From Populus alba (taxonomy: Eukaryota > Streptophyta > Magnoliopsida > Malpighiales > Salicaceae): a stretch of DNA of 64,000 nucleotides. The DNA lies in assembly GCF_005239225.2 (NCBI RefSeq), contig NC_133289.1:6703501-6767500 (forward strand), given 5' to 3'. Made by a program: the position numbers and the translations under genes. Positions 1 to 11,027 of the stretch are shown here, piece after piece; position 1 is the first letter of the stretch, and the number at the start of each line of letters is the position of its first letter. Below the pieces are notes generated by a model. The model was not told the DNA's origin. It saw only the letters and a program-made list of their open reading frames with translations, and did no database searches.

Positions 1-179
1 TCGTGGACTAAACTTTAACACATTCAGACACACAAAGAAACCATTTGGCTCTGCGGCTGCGTTTTATGAAACGTTGCAGCCGTGGTTAATTAAAATTGAA
101 GCGTATTGTTCACTGGGACCCACTTTTTTTCTGCGTTGGAAACGCAGCATTTGAGAAGCAAGAATTCGTTGCTTTTTAT

Positions 180-290
180 TTACTGTTCACGTTAATTGCA
201 CTGTTCGATGAACAGTGCAATTAACATGAACAGTGCATTGTGGTGCACTGTTCATGTGAACAGTGCAAGGAATTGCACTGTTCACTTGCA
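180..290. repeat. Cluster of inverted TGCACTGTTC words
   Basis: The word TGCACTGTTC, or its complement GAACAGTGCA, appears about six times in 100 bp. Two perfect hairpins result: 191-206 (GTTAATTGCACTGTTC) pairs with 210-225 across a 3-base loop, and 244-254 pairs with 257-267 across a 2-base loop. A further forward copy starts at 273. The cluster sits inside the presumed MITE of bases 1-760. Confidence 0.85.
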
Positions 291-1410
291 CGCAGACCTT
301 TTTTTTTTTTAGTGTGTAAATTTTAAAAAAAAAAATTCAGAATGAATTTTATACATTATAATATTTTATCTAATTTTATTATATGCTAAAAAATTATGAA
401 AATTGTAGTTTTTGTCCGATGTATTTTGTAGATAATTGAATTATAGATGGTTTCTTGAAATAATAAAAAATATTTTATATAAAGTATGATTTATTTTATA
501 ATATAATAACAATAGTTAAATCCATAATATTTAAATTAAAAATCATCAATATTAATATATATTTTTTAAAATTATTTTATAACCTTAATTTTAAAAACAT
601 TTTTAACCAAACACATTAAACTACTTTTTATTCAACCTTAATTTTCAACCACAGTTTTAACCAAACACCTATTTTTTCAAACCAACCTCAACTAAAAGTA
701 CTTTTTATAAAACAATTTTTTTCAAACCGCAACCGCAACAGCTACCGCAATGCTAAACACACTCAAAGCAAGCAAATGCAGTGTAACTGTAAATTCTTTT
801 CTTTTCTTTTTCAATTTTTTCCACTCCAATAGTGCCGGTATACCGGATTTTACAAAAATAATAATAACAATACCGGAACATTAGAATATGAGATTTAAAA
901 TGAGAATTCAAGAATAAAACATCAATATTTATTCAATAAAAAAAGGATAAGTATAAAAAAAGACTTAAAATATATATTTCCGTGCCAATATATATATTTT
1001 TATTAATTTTAGTAAATTAGAATGTGATTTTCTCCTTTATCTTTGTATTTGTTTTATGTTTGTGTGTGTGTGTATACATATATATTGGTATACACATTGG
1101 TTATTTTGAAATTTTTCAAAAATCATAGTAACATTTTAACTCCCATTTTTACATGGAATGATAATGATTTTGAAAATTAATTAAATTTTTAAAACTAATC
1201 TTGGAAAGAATAAAAAATTATATTTTATTGTTAATGATATTATTTCTAGAGATTCAAAATATTTTTCCAAAAAGAAATATTTTCTAGCTACTAAAACCTA
1301 TTTTATTGTGAATAAAGTTTTTCTCAAAGAAGTCTATGTTATTATAGAGATTCACACCATAACACTACAATGACAATTTATAAGTCTATGTTATCATAGA
1401 GATCCACACT

Positions 1411-1566
1411 ATTACATTTACATTTGAATAGAGGGGGTTAAATGAATTATTTTAGACAATTTCCAGTAGAATTTAATCTGAAATCCATATTACATTTACA
1501 TTTGAATAGAGGGGGTTAAATGAATTATTTTAGACAATTTCCAGTAGAATTTAATCTGAAATCCAA
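1411..1566. repeat. 78-bp tandem duplication
   Basis: The segment starting 'attacatttacatttgaata' at 1411 is repeated almost without change from 1489, including 'gagggggttaaatg' and 'ccagtagaatttaatctg'. The near identity indicates a recent local duplication. No coding role is visible. Confidence 0.9.
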
Positions 1567-1857
1567 ACCTTAACCAAGTCAAATTGATCCGAAGAATAGG
1601 AATTATGTCGGCAAATGAGATTGTTTGGATTGAATTTTTATTTTTACAAAATAATATTGATATAAAATTAACAAAGAAATTAAATTGCATAATAGGAGAT
1701 AATGGTTCTTTATTTGTATTTATCTTCCAATTTTAGTTATCTCATTTAATATTTATTAACGCGAACACAGACAGTCAGACACTAGCGTTTCCTGGGTAAA
1801 AAAGGTTTGCAAGAAGCCAACGGTGATATGATAGAAGGAGCATAGTATCAGAAACAA

Positions 1858-1931
1858 TGGTCCCGGCGGGGCTCGAACCCGCGACCTTCGGCTCATAAGA
1901 CCAACGCTCTAACCAACTGAGCTACGGGACC
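1858..1931 (-). tRNA. tRNA-Ile (anticodon UAU)
   Basis: Read on the minus strand the sequence folds into a full cloverleaf. The 7-bp acceptor stem is GGTCCCG/CGGGACC with discriminator A73. The D arm is GCTC/GAGC with loop AGTTGGTTA, the anticodon stem is TTGGT/GCCGA (with two wobble pairs), and the T arm is GCGGG/CCCGC with loop TTCGAGC. The anticodon loop CTTATGA places TAT at positions 34-36, giving isoleucine (AUA codons). There is no intron. Internal A-box and B-box (GGTTCGAGCCC) promoters are intact, so it looks functional. CCA is not encoded, as expected for a nuclear gene. Confidence 0.9.
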
Positions 1932-1974
1932 GCGATGCTTTTCAGCGACGACCTTAAACATCATAACGTAAATA

Positions 1975-2427
1975 ATGAATTACTCGGCCTGGTCTGGTGA
2001 TTCCAACTGTGTCCCTAACTGGTTCCGGTCACATGGGAGGAGGCAGCAGTCAGGGCCCTGGTTGGACTTGGGTCGATACCGACGCAATTGGCCAATTTCA
2101 AAAGGGCGAAGTGGTAGTCCAGCAAAGTCCCCAACCCCCCCCCCCCGGAGGCGGGCGGCTCAAGAGGCGCTTCCGCAAGCGCCAGCACCCGCTGAAGTTG
2201 CTCATCCCATTCCTAACCAAGAGGTTGCGGCACTAAGAAGGGAACTCCATGGATTAATCAATCCGAAAGGGGGCAGTGTTGTCTCGAAAGGGAGAGTTGA
2301 AGCGGGTTCAAGCTAGAAGAAATTACTTTCTATAAAGAAGGTAAAGGAAGATTCGATGGAATTCAAGCTCATGGCATGTCTCGTTTGATCTATCATAGAG
2401 TATCTCAAACGAGAGGAGTCCTCAAAT
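1975..2427 (+). pseudogene. GC-rich coding-like relic with frameshifts, unknown origin
   Basis: This stretch is far richer in G and C than its surroundings and reads like protein in pieces spread over three frames. Frame 2 gives GSGHMGGGSSQGPGWTWVD up to a C10 run near 2140. Frame 1 then continues with APAPAEVAHPIPNQEVAALR and LINPKGG to a stop at 2314-2316. A third frame gives LEEITFYKEGKGRFDG and IYHRVSQTRGVLK, ending at a TAG at 2425-2427. A length change in the C run and a second shift near 2300 would explain the breaks. I do not recognise the protein. Base composition suggests an organelle-derived (mitochondrial) insertion or a decayed retroelement gag; neither is proven. Confidence 0.4.
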
Positions 2428-4560
2428 AGATGGCAACCTAACTGCAATTTCCTAATAAATCATGATGGAAATTATTTTGGGTAGGTTCCCCTCTTGCTTC
2501 TTTCTTCTAGTCATCATATATCGTGCATGGATAAAGAAGAGGGAAAGAGATGTGTGGCGTCGAGGAGGAAGTTCTTGAAGTCCAATCTAAATTTGGATTA
2601 AAAAGAGGTTGCTGTTGTCTCTGAGATAAAAAATTTGGAAAAATTAATGAAGGATCAACATTTCACCAATTCCAGGTCACACCAACGAGCAAATGAAAGC
2701 AACCTCAAATTCAAGCAGGGCTGACCAGCGCGATTCAGCTTCAACCAACAAGTTCCACCCTGCAATCCAAACAAGCTATGTATAATTATGCAATGGATTA
2801 ATTGTTTGATTAATTTAATACATAGCTAATTAATCTTTTTTGTCTTTTTTTCTTAATTTTCTAATGCATGCATGGTGAGGTTTTGAAGCCAACGGCTGCC
2901 TTACAGTATAATTTACGAATAGTATGTTGCTTCATTGCAAGTTTCAGAAATTCTCCTAACTCCATGCCTGCTCAACCCTTATTCGCTGAAGCAGATTTCT
3001 AGGAGGTGGTACTGTTTCTTGTTGCTGCGTATTAACCCACCCCCATGATACTGCAATTGCAGGTAATTAATTGGTAATGATGCTCCGGACCCGTATGATT
3101 TTGATTTCTCTGATGATATTGTTGCTGATGCTGATTATGCTTAGAGGAGGATTCGTATCTGGAGGGTTTGGATGCTCTTCAGCTGGGCGCTTTTCAGACC
3201 TGGAAGAACAGTCCAAAAATGCTAGCGTGATGCTTGACTGAATACTGCCTGCTGTTTTAGATTCAGTACTGGCAAACAAGTTTGAATTCTCATCTCCGGT
3301 TCTTGAAACTTGAAAGGATTATTTCTCATAAATCTAAATTTAATGGGTTCAAAACCGCATAAAAAACTCCTTTAAAACCCAAAAAATATTTTTATATGCT
3401 CGGACAATTAAGGTGTATGGACATGGTAGCCTAAACTCATTTGAAAGAGAAACAAAACTCGTTGACGAGTTCTCTTGATGGTGTAGCCCAGCTTGAGATA
3501 ACTTGTAATTATGATTGGTCAAGTATTGATCTATCATAATTAGATGATTTTTTTTTTTTAGATTATATAAATAGTCTAACATATATATTTATTGGTATTG
3601 TTTACCAATAAAAAGACTAATCGTTACATATCAGAATGGCTTAAAAAAACCACAACTTTTAATCAAACCATCAGATTAAACTCAAATTTTTACATGAATT
3701 TTTATAAACTGTTTTTTTCCTATAATAACACCTACAATGCTATTTGAAGTGTCAAATCTTGAGATATTTAAAAACTTGTCCTGTGATCTCAATTTAGACA
3801 ATTTTGTTATTTTTTTTTAATTCAAATTCCATACTTTGTTTCAGATTTTATAATTATTTTATAGCTATTTGGTAATGTGGCTGCGTGTGAGGTTAAGAGT
3901 GAGCCATATAAATATGTGTTTGGTTAAGTTAAAACTTGGTTTTGTTTTGGTGAGACCCACCATAAATTAAGATTGCACCTGAGGTTTAACAAAAACAAAA
4001 AAAGTTGAGTTTTGCAAAGAGCAGCTCACCTCAATTTTTCAATTATCCACCAACAAACCAGTTTGGCCACAAAACACATATTTTTGAAGAGAAAAAAAAC
4101 CTGTTGGAGGAATATCAAACTTTATAGAACCTCAACAATTCCTCTAGAAATAAAGGAAAAGTAAGAAGTATCGTCGTCCATCTGCCAAACAGCTCCCTCG
4201 ATTTACCACCGGCCTTTGCTATTTCAACTGCCAGCCAGACATCGCCGCCGCACAAGGTAACCTGCTCTTCCCCTTCTCCTTCTTCTTTTGTTGCATTTCC
4301 CTGTCTCTATTGTTCTGTAAAGTGAATAGTGAAAAGTGAAGAATTAATTTTTTGTTAAAAATTAATTTATATATATATATATATTTTGGATCGTTTTGAT
4401 GCGCTGATCTTAAAAATAATTTTTTTAAAAATAAAAAAAAATATCATTTTGATGTACATTTTGAAATGAAAAACAATAATTAACTATACTTCCAAATAAA
4501 CCCTAAAAGTGGCAAGAGAGAGTAAGGAAGAAATAACAAGCAGGAAAGCCATAGATTTGT

Positions 4561-4623
<63 letters not shown>

Positions 4624-6315
4624 TTGATTTGTGTTATTAATACTTATAGTCACTTGTAGAGGCATTTACTTTGCGTCTTTCACGACGTCCGGATTGAAAA
4701 AATAAAAATAAAAATGAAATCAATAATTGTTCAAATTCATCATAGGAGAGTTTATTTTTTCTAACTTTTTTCTTCGGATCCATCATAATTGCATTGATAA
4801 AAGATTTTAAAATTTATTGTGCAATTTATATAATTTTTGGTCAAATATTTAGACCAATAATGACTTTACAGCACATACACAACATTTATTTAAAGCCCCT
4901 TTAATTATTGTATTAAAAACTATTTTTCAAAATCTTCTTTATCAAAATTATTATTATTTTATTTTTTAAATTTTATTTTTTATATCAGCATGTTAATCAA
5001 TCTAAAGTTTTAATTTGAAACAAAAAAAAATTGATTTTTATAAAAACAAACAACTTTAATAGCTGACCAAGTAAAGGAGACAAAATTGAGGTTCTTAAGT
5101 TGAAATTAAATTTTAAAAGTGTGTTTGATTTGAAAAGGTATTAAATTAATTCTTTTAATGCTTTTTAATAGTTTTATATACTGATATAAAAAAAAAATCT
5201 AAATTATTTGAGAAAGCGGGATGAATTTTCATTAGCATCCATGAAAAATCTCAGTTGAAAATATTAAAATATGAATTTTTAAAAAGAGTTTTTAATCAAT
5301 TTAAATCGTTAAATCAAACAGAGGGACAATATACGCTCAAGACATGAAGAATAAAAACAACCAAATTAAGAATATTGACCTCAATATGCCACAACCTCAA
5401 CAGATAATAAGATAAAGATCGCCATTAAACCAATTGTCAACTGAATAAAATTTACCGGTGCTGTCCCCCACCCCCCCCCCCCCACCCTCCCCCACACCAA
5501 GGCACCAATGTGGTTGCTGGTGTCAGCCGAAACATTGTAATTTCGGACACCCAGGAAACTTATTTATGGTGCCTTGAGTTTGTTGCCTTGCCATGGATCA
5601 TCCATCCATTTCGGGCCCCTGCTGCTAATGTAGCTTAGCTAGTTTCTCTCTAAGGATGGAGTGACTGCCTGCCTTGAAACTCTGTAGCTGTACTTCTGTT
5701 TATGAAGGAAACATGACAAGCTAGTACCATTGTTGCTACTGGTCAGTTGGGGATCCAAACCCTTAACCCTCATCCATTTTACTCTCCTCCACCCCCTCAG
5801 ATCAGGTGTAGGAGCCATGGCAACATCCAGGCACAAATGTACGAATGCGTATACCAGATGTAATCTGGGAGAATAAATGATGTCAAATAAACATGGAGCA
5901 GATATGCCAAATAAGCACACCATATTCAAAGTTCGGGAACAAAATAGTTTCAGGATTTGGTCTCTAACTAAGGTACATGTATAAGGAAATTGATCCATTC
6001 GAGTGGATGTATCGAACGAGAACATCTCTGCATTGTTTAAACATGTAGTGGTGAGGGCCAGCAGATTCTGGGAAAGAAATGATGGCCTCTTATTGTCACT
6101 GAATCATTTGAAAATCAAATAAACAGAGGGAAGGTATTTGAACAGAGCATAAGACTCCTCTCCATACAGAATAATGGCCTGGTTTGGGAGTTCATTGTGT
6201 CCATGTACTTGCAAAACTGGACAAGCCTCTATAAAGGAAGATATATAGAGGGGGGAAATGTGTGGAGGTAGGAAAAAAAATGTAAGGATTCATGGACCAA
6301 ACCACAAAATTTCGG
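2428..6315. other. Intergenic, AT-rich, with MITE remnants
   Basis: I see no supported protein gene. Fragments of a short AT-rich MITE family lie around 4384-4500 and 4895-5050 (for example 'atcagcatgttaatcaatctaaa'). A MITE-like piece at about 3860-4090 carries 'ggtgagacccacc' and 'gtttggccacaaaacacat'. Bases 4155-4254 resemble a 5'-untranslated exon ending in a good donor (cacaag|gtaacc), but no coding continuation was found. There is a long TA microsatellite at 4562-4622 and a C-run at 5467-5500. Bases 5500-6315 have mixed composition and may be the transcript tail of the downstream minus-strand gene. Confidence 0.4.
4562..4622. repeat. (TA)n microsatellite
   Basis: About 60 bases of nearly pure TA dinucleotide, interrupted once by 'tatta'. 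Likely length-variable between individuals. Confidence 0.95.
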
Positions 6316-9300
6316 CTAGTGGCGCTTCATTTCACGGAATATGTTTGCCACCCTTGGGGATAATCTTGGTAGGTACTTGAACAGCTGTAACACAAACACC
6401 ATATGCAATCAACAACGATGAGTAACCATAATTAATAGAATGAAACACTAGTTTCAAAATACAAAATCCATAGAAAAGGTTAATCAAGAAACCATGAGCA
6501 ATTTTTTCTAGTGAACTTGTTTGACAATAAACAAAAGAAAATTATTCTGATGATGTCCCATCACATAATGAAGTAGTTCTTTTAGGAGAATACTTCATTT
6601 ATGAGTAATATATAGCTGGTTTTATGCATAATTGGTACGTACAAGGTGCATGCGCATGTGATTTTAAACCACAGGTGCATCACCCAGATACATCGCATGT
6701 GACTTCAGCTATCTCTCCAGTTTACCACCGTGAACATAGTATCATCCAATGGAAATTTCCTTTTCTTTCCATATACGACACTTTTCCCCACGTTTTTGCC
6801 TTCTAAATTCATAGCTAAGCACAGGGAGGGGCATAGCAGCTGGGGGTGGGGGTGGGGGTGGGGCTAGCACAGCCACCCTATTCATTTAAATTTCAAGTAA
6901 ATTATAATCACTTCATTCGCTCACATTCCTGTGTGGAAATTAATCATGTTTGGCAAGGAACTGATTACCTTTTACCTTTCATAAAAGTAATCACTTCCAG
7001 TTTAACCACAGACAGGCTTTTCTAAATAAAGGTTTTTATTGGATTTTGTTCGACGAAACACTTATTTGAGTCAAAATAACATACCCAAAGCTTCACACAT
7101 GCATCAATGACGACAGGAACGAGGCAGATGAAAATGGTGATAGCAGATTGGTCAACTTCAAGTCCATAGTGCTCAACAATTACATCCAGCAAGGTCTGCC
7201 AACCAGATTCGGAGTGATACCTACAGTATTCAATTTCATAAAGGATAGTGTTCATTATGCAAACAAGAGTGAAAGTGAAATTCTTAGAAGAATAATGAGC
7301 ATTTTTTTAAGAAAAACCCTGCAAGAAACAATATGGTGCCAAAGAGTTTATATACGGAATCTCAAGATCTTCACTAACTGAAAGATTGATATTACTTGCA
7401 CGAATTCATTCAAAGCCAATTACAGATTCAACATTCACTGTGGTGACTGACACCAAGCTATTCTACATTTGGTATCACTTGCAGAATTTGTTCAAAGCCA
7501 ACTTCTGAACTAGCATACAAAATAAAATACCAGTGGAAAATATACACTACCGATAGTATTTTAGTAAAGAGCAAAAAATATTACCCCAAAAAAATATCTG
7601 TGATAAGTATGATTAGAAATGCCTTCCCAATATCTGTAACATTGTTTAGTATTTTATAACCTGTAAATTTCAGCAAAGCTACCTGCAATATGGATAAACA
7701 GAAGAAAAAGAAAAGAAAATTATAAAAACATGATTCAAGGGTATGATAGAATGAATCATTTCCAAATGCAATTTAAGCAGAACAAATGCAAAAAAGTGAA
7801 AACTATTCACCAGGTATTTCTGCAACAACTCCTGGGATGTTCTATAACAATTTAGAAGAGCAAAGAACTTCAAAAGTGAATAATGCTCGTAGACAAGCAA
7901 AGCAAGAGTGGTTCAATGTTTTCTTGAAAAAAGCTAAACAATTTCTCACAGCAATGAATATAGACTAGGTGAAAATTGATATAAACATGAAAAATCGCAA
8001 CTTTGACCATAAATAAGCTGACATGCTACTTATTGTTGCTTATACAATACCACAGTTTTTGCTTGATAGATGATGGCTATTACAATGAAAATGATCAAGG
8101 TTTTTACAATGATGCAAAATATATAAATTCTATACATAAAAGGCATTGTGCAAAGAGAACAGCTGATGACTCACTTTACTCTGATTGAAGTACAAAAGAA
8201 TGAAGATTGAGATCCCAAATACCATGTCTGACCATATGTTGGCAAATGATCTACGATTTTCTAACCTCCAATCATCCCGTAGCTCTAAACTGTTTGAGCA
8301 ACAAACCAGAAGTTGAAAAACATAGAATTCAGTATATTTGCTTTCATCAGCAAAGAGCATGGAAAACTTTCCTTAGTATTGCATTTATAGGGAAACAAAT
8401 CCAGTATAACATGCCATATTGTAGTTTTCAATCAGAAATTGAATACAATTTGATGGACACCTTTTTTTTTCCAGGGAGTGAGGGGGTCTGTTCAAAGTTA
8501 TTTAATGTTATGAAGAAAGCAACCCTAAAATTTAATGTTAAAGAACACCATCTAAATGAAACTTCTACTCATGAGAAGCGTTCTGAGAAAATTCACGGAG
8601 GAATCAGATAGATAGTAAACATGAGCTAGCAAAGCAAGCAAAAAAAATGTTATCCCTACGCTTTATGCCGTAGTTCCCACCATTCCTCCTCATCAGAAAG
8701 AGGTGGAGATTTACCAATCTCTACCTCAAGCAGCAATCTTGCTTTCTCAACTTTTAGTTCCTTAATCATCTCAAGTTTTTGACTTTTTCTCACATCAAGC
8801 ATCTGCGCTGCAAGCGGTACAGTCTTGACATATCTGTTCGTGACATAGACTGAGTTACTTAATCAGAAAGTCAGCTTTAAGTGCAGCATAAGCATTAGTA
8901 TTTTAAAACTTTTCAGGTAGAGAAGAAAGCAACTTGTAAATATCAAGTATTTCTTCTTATTAAGATTAGGAGAAATCGCTTAAGCAACCATTTTGTCCTA
9001 ATTATTACCTGTCTAAGAAGGGCATGAGAACATAATCATGAACTGCAAAGTCCAAGGCCCAGGGTATGATTATCAATACTGCCAAAAACTTAGCCTGCAA
9101 CGAGATGAATATAGATATGGATATGGTGTCAAGCAGTGTATTGAGTACAAGCATGCCAGCTTGAATAAGCAAATTTTTAAAATAACAGGAGAATAAACAA
9201 AACATATATTTACAACATCTTATGTAACTCAGCATGAAGTAGTCAAGTTCAACAAAGATCAGAGCTTACAGAAATGTAAAATGTCCATTGTGAACTGTTT

Positions 9301-10414
9301 TAATAACCAAACACTTTGATCATATACTATTTAAAATCCGTCAAAAGTCAGTGATACTCTGTCTAATTCTTCTTTACATCTAACTTAACCCCAAAAGTAT
9401 AGATACTTTTATCTTCTTCTATATTGATGTGCAAAATGGAAATAGGATAGCACATCCTCTTCACGTGGATGTCCATTATTTTGCATCACTACAGTTTACG
9501 TGCTGCAAAGCCTAAAGCTAAGTGGTTGGAAGATAGCTTGATTGATTAACTAAAGATCACCGATTTCATAAAATTAGCGCCACATTTTTCGATGGTCACA
9601 TATAATAGAGCACAATCTCAATTGGCACAGAGACATATGACCAAGTAATGAATTCAATGGATACCCCCTAAACAACCAGATCAACATAGGAAAGAATGGC
9701 ATAAGGCAGGACTTACTCCAGTCTGAAACAAAGTGCATTGAAATGAAATTCACTTACCGAATTCAATGAGGCATACCGGAAAACACGGTCTTCATAGAGC
9801 AAATCCTCCTCTTCCCTGCCAAGAACCAAATCTCTAACAGACTCAACAAATCCTTTCTCAGGTACAAGGTCAGTAGGATCCGACCGCGCATCCTCTACTG
9901 AGCCCCCATTTCCAATTCCACCATTTCCATCAAAATCTTGACTCCACCAAGAACCATTACTGGCATCATCAAGACCATTAGCACCGTAATCCACAATCCA
10001 ATCCTCCCACCTCCTGCTATCCTCATTCAACATATCTTCTTGTGCTTCTCTCAGCTCCACAATTGCCTCAGCTCTCCTCTTCCAAGCCTCAAACTTCTCT
10101 TCCTCGGACAACTCCTCATCACTTGAATTCTCAGAAAAATCCGCCTCAGCATCAAGCAAATCTTCATCCTTTAATCCAAACCAGTTTCCATCTTCATCAA
10201 AAAAGAACCTACGCCACCAACTTCTCCTTCTTTTAGATTGATTTTTCCCATTCTTCTTTGCTTTTGGAAAAACCCCACAAAATCTCCTCCTTCTATTACT
10301 CAATTGGAGTAAGAAACTGGATGATTTGGTAAATAAGTTCCTGTTCCTAAGTGGGGTTTGGTTATGGTTAGTGTTAAAGCTTAGGCTGTTGCATAACACA
10401 ATTGAAGTGGTCAT
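6316..10414 (-). CDS. DLDG1: CemA-like chloroplast envelope protein (DLDG1 type), 7 exons
   Basis: Nuclear homologue of plastid CemA and cyanobacterial PxcA. The Arabidopsis member (DLDG1) acts in the inner envelope in proton/ion homeostasis. Exons (minus strand): 9758-10414, 9009-9094, 8660-8833, 8175-8289, 7585-7682, 7085-7220, 6316-6384; 444 aa, frame kept throughout. The N-terminus (MTTSIVLCNSLSF, then basic KKNGKNQSKRRRSWWRR) fits a transit peptide. An acidic stretch follows (SENSSDEELSEEEKFEAW). Exons 2-7 form the CemA domain: FLAVLIIIPWALDFAVHDYV, KSPPLSDEEEWWELRHKALE, FANIWSDMVFGISIFILLYF, FLIILITDIFLGYHSESGWQ and ITIFICLVPVVIDACVKLW, about four membrane spans, ending in FREMKRH. The first ATG in frame is at 10414; longer readings start at TTG. 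No broken exon was seen. Upstream to about 10740 is probably 5' UTR. Confidence 0.93.
6840..6864 (+). other. G-quadruplex motif in intron 6 of the DLDG1-like gene
   Basis: Four runs of four or five G separated by single T bases (gggggtgggggtgggggtgggg). It lies on the strand opposite to the transcript, so the pre-mRNA carries the C-rich version. The motif fits the strictest G4 pattern. Confidence 0.8.
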
Positions 10415-11027
10415 CAAGAACCCAACATTTTTTAGCCTTTGCAAACCAAAGACAAGAAACCACTACTCCAAATTGCTGTAATCATGAAAACAATCAAGCC
10501 TCTTCTTATCAAACAAAAACATAGACATTCTCCTAAGAAATTCAATATCTTTACTACTAAATTGGCCTTTTAAAAAACAAAATTCAGAAACTCATATCCT
10601 GACCTGAAGAACTAAAAAACAAAGAAAAAGAAGAATCAAGAAGAACTTTACAACAAAAGAAAGAGTTTTTTGTAATTGCGAGGAAGCTAAGCTAAACAGC
10701 TAAAGAGGGAAGAGCAAAAGGATAGAGGATAGCGGTCTTTGAGCTCTCACTCTCACTTCTGGATAATTAAAAATAAATAAATGTTTTTTTTTTTTTGATA
10801 AGATAAAGAAATCCTTTATATTAAATTACGATATTACTCTTCTTCTGAAATATAAGAGGGAAAAAACTCAATTTAGCCTAAGGAATTAGGAGGCTGAGTC
10901 TTTAATCTTTTGATTCTATCATTTTATCCAAAAAGTAAACAACATTAAACAATGTTAACCTTATTTGCATGTGCTCATTAACTATTTCCATCCAAGACAA
11001 CAATACTTTTCCCCATAATCACCATTT

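Larger units (their letters stand above)
1..1857. other. Repeat-rich intergenic DNA, no gene seen
   Basis: No reading frame here looks like a protein gene. Bases 1-760 look like a non-autonomous transposon: the left part has a GC-richer 'gcggctgcg' region and the right part ends in 'ccgcaaccgcaacagctaccgcaatgc', a motif type I associate with hAT-like MITEs of Salicaceae. The region also holds the palindromic cluster at 180-290 and a 78-bp tandem duplication at 1411-1566, listed separately. The rest is AT-rich and featureless. Ends of the transposon are not defined by a clear target-site duplication. Confidence 0.5.

Noticed and set aside
5639..6025. A 128-codon minus-strand open frame
   Set aside because: No family signature or codon pattern; it lies in the probable transcript tail downstream of the CemA-like gene.
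10415..10444. Longer N-terminus for the CemA-like protein (ten extra codons)
   Set aside because: The upstream codon is TTG; the first ATG at 10414 gives a normal transit-peptide start.
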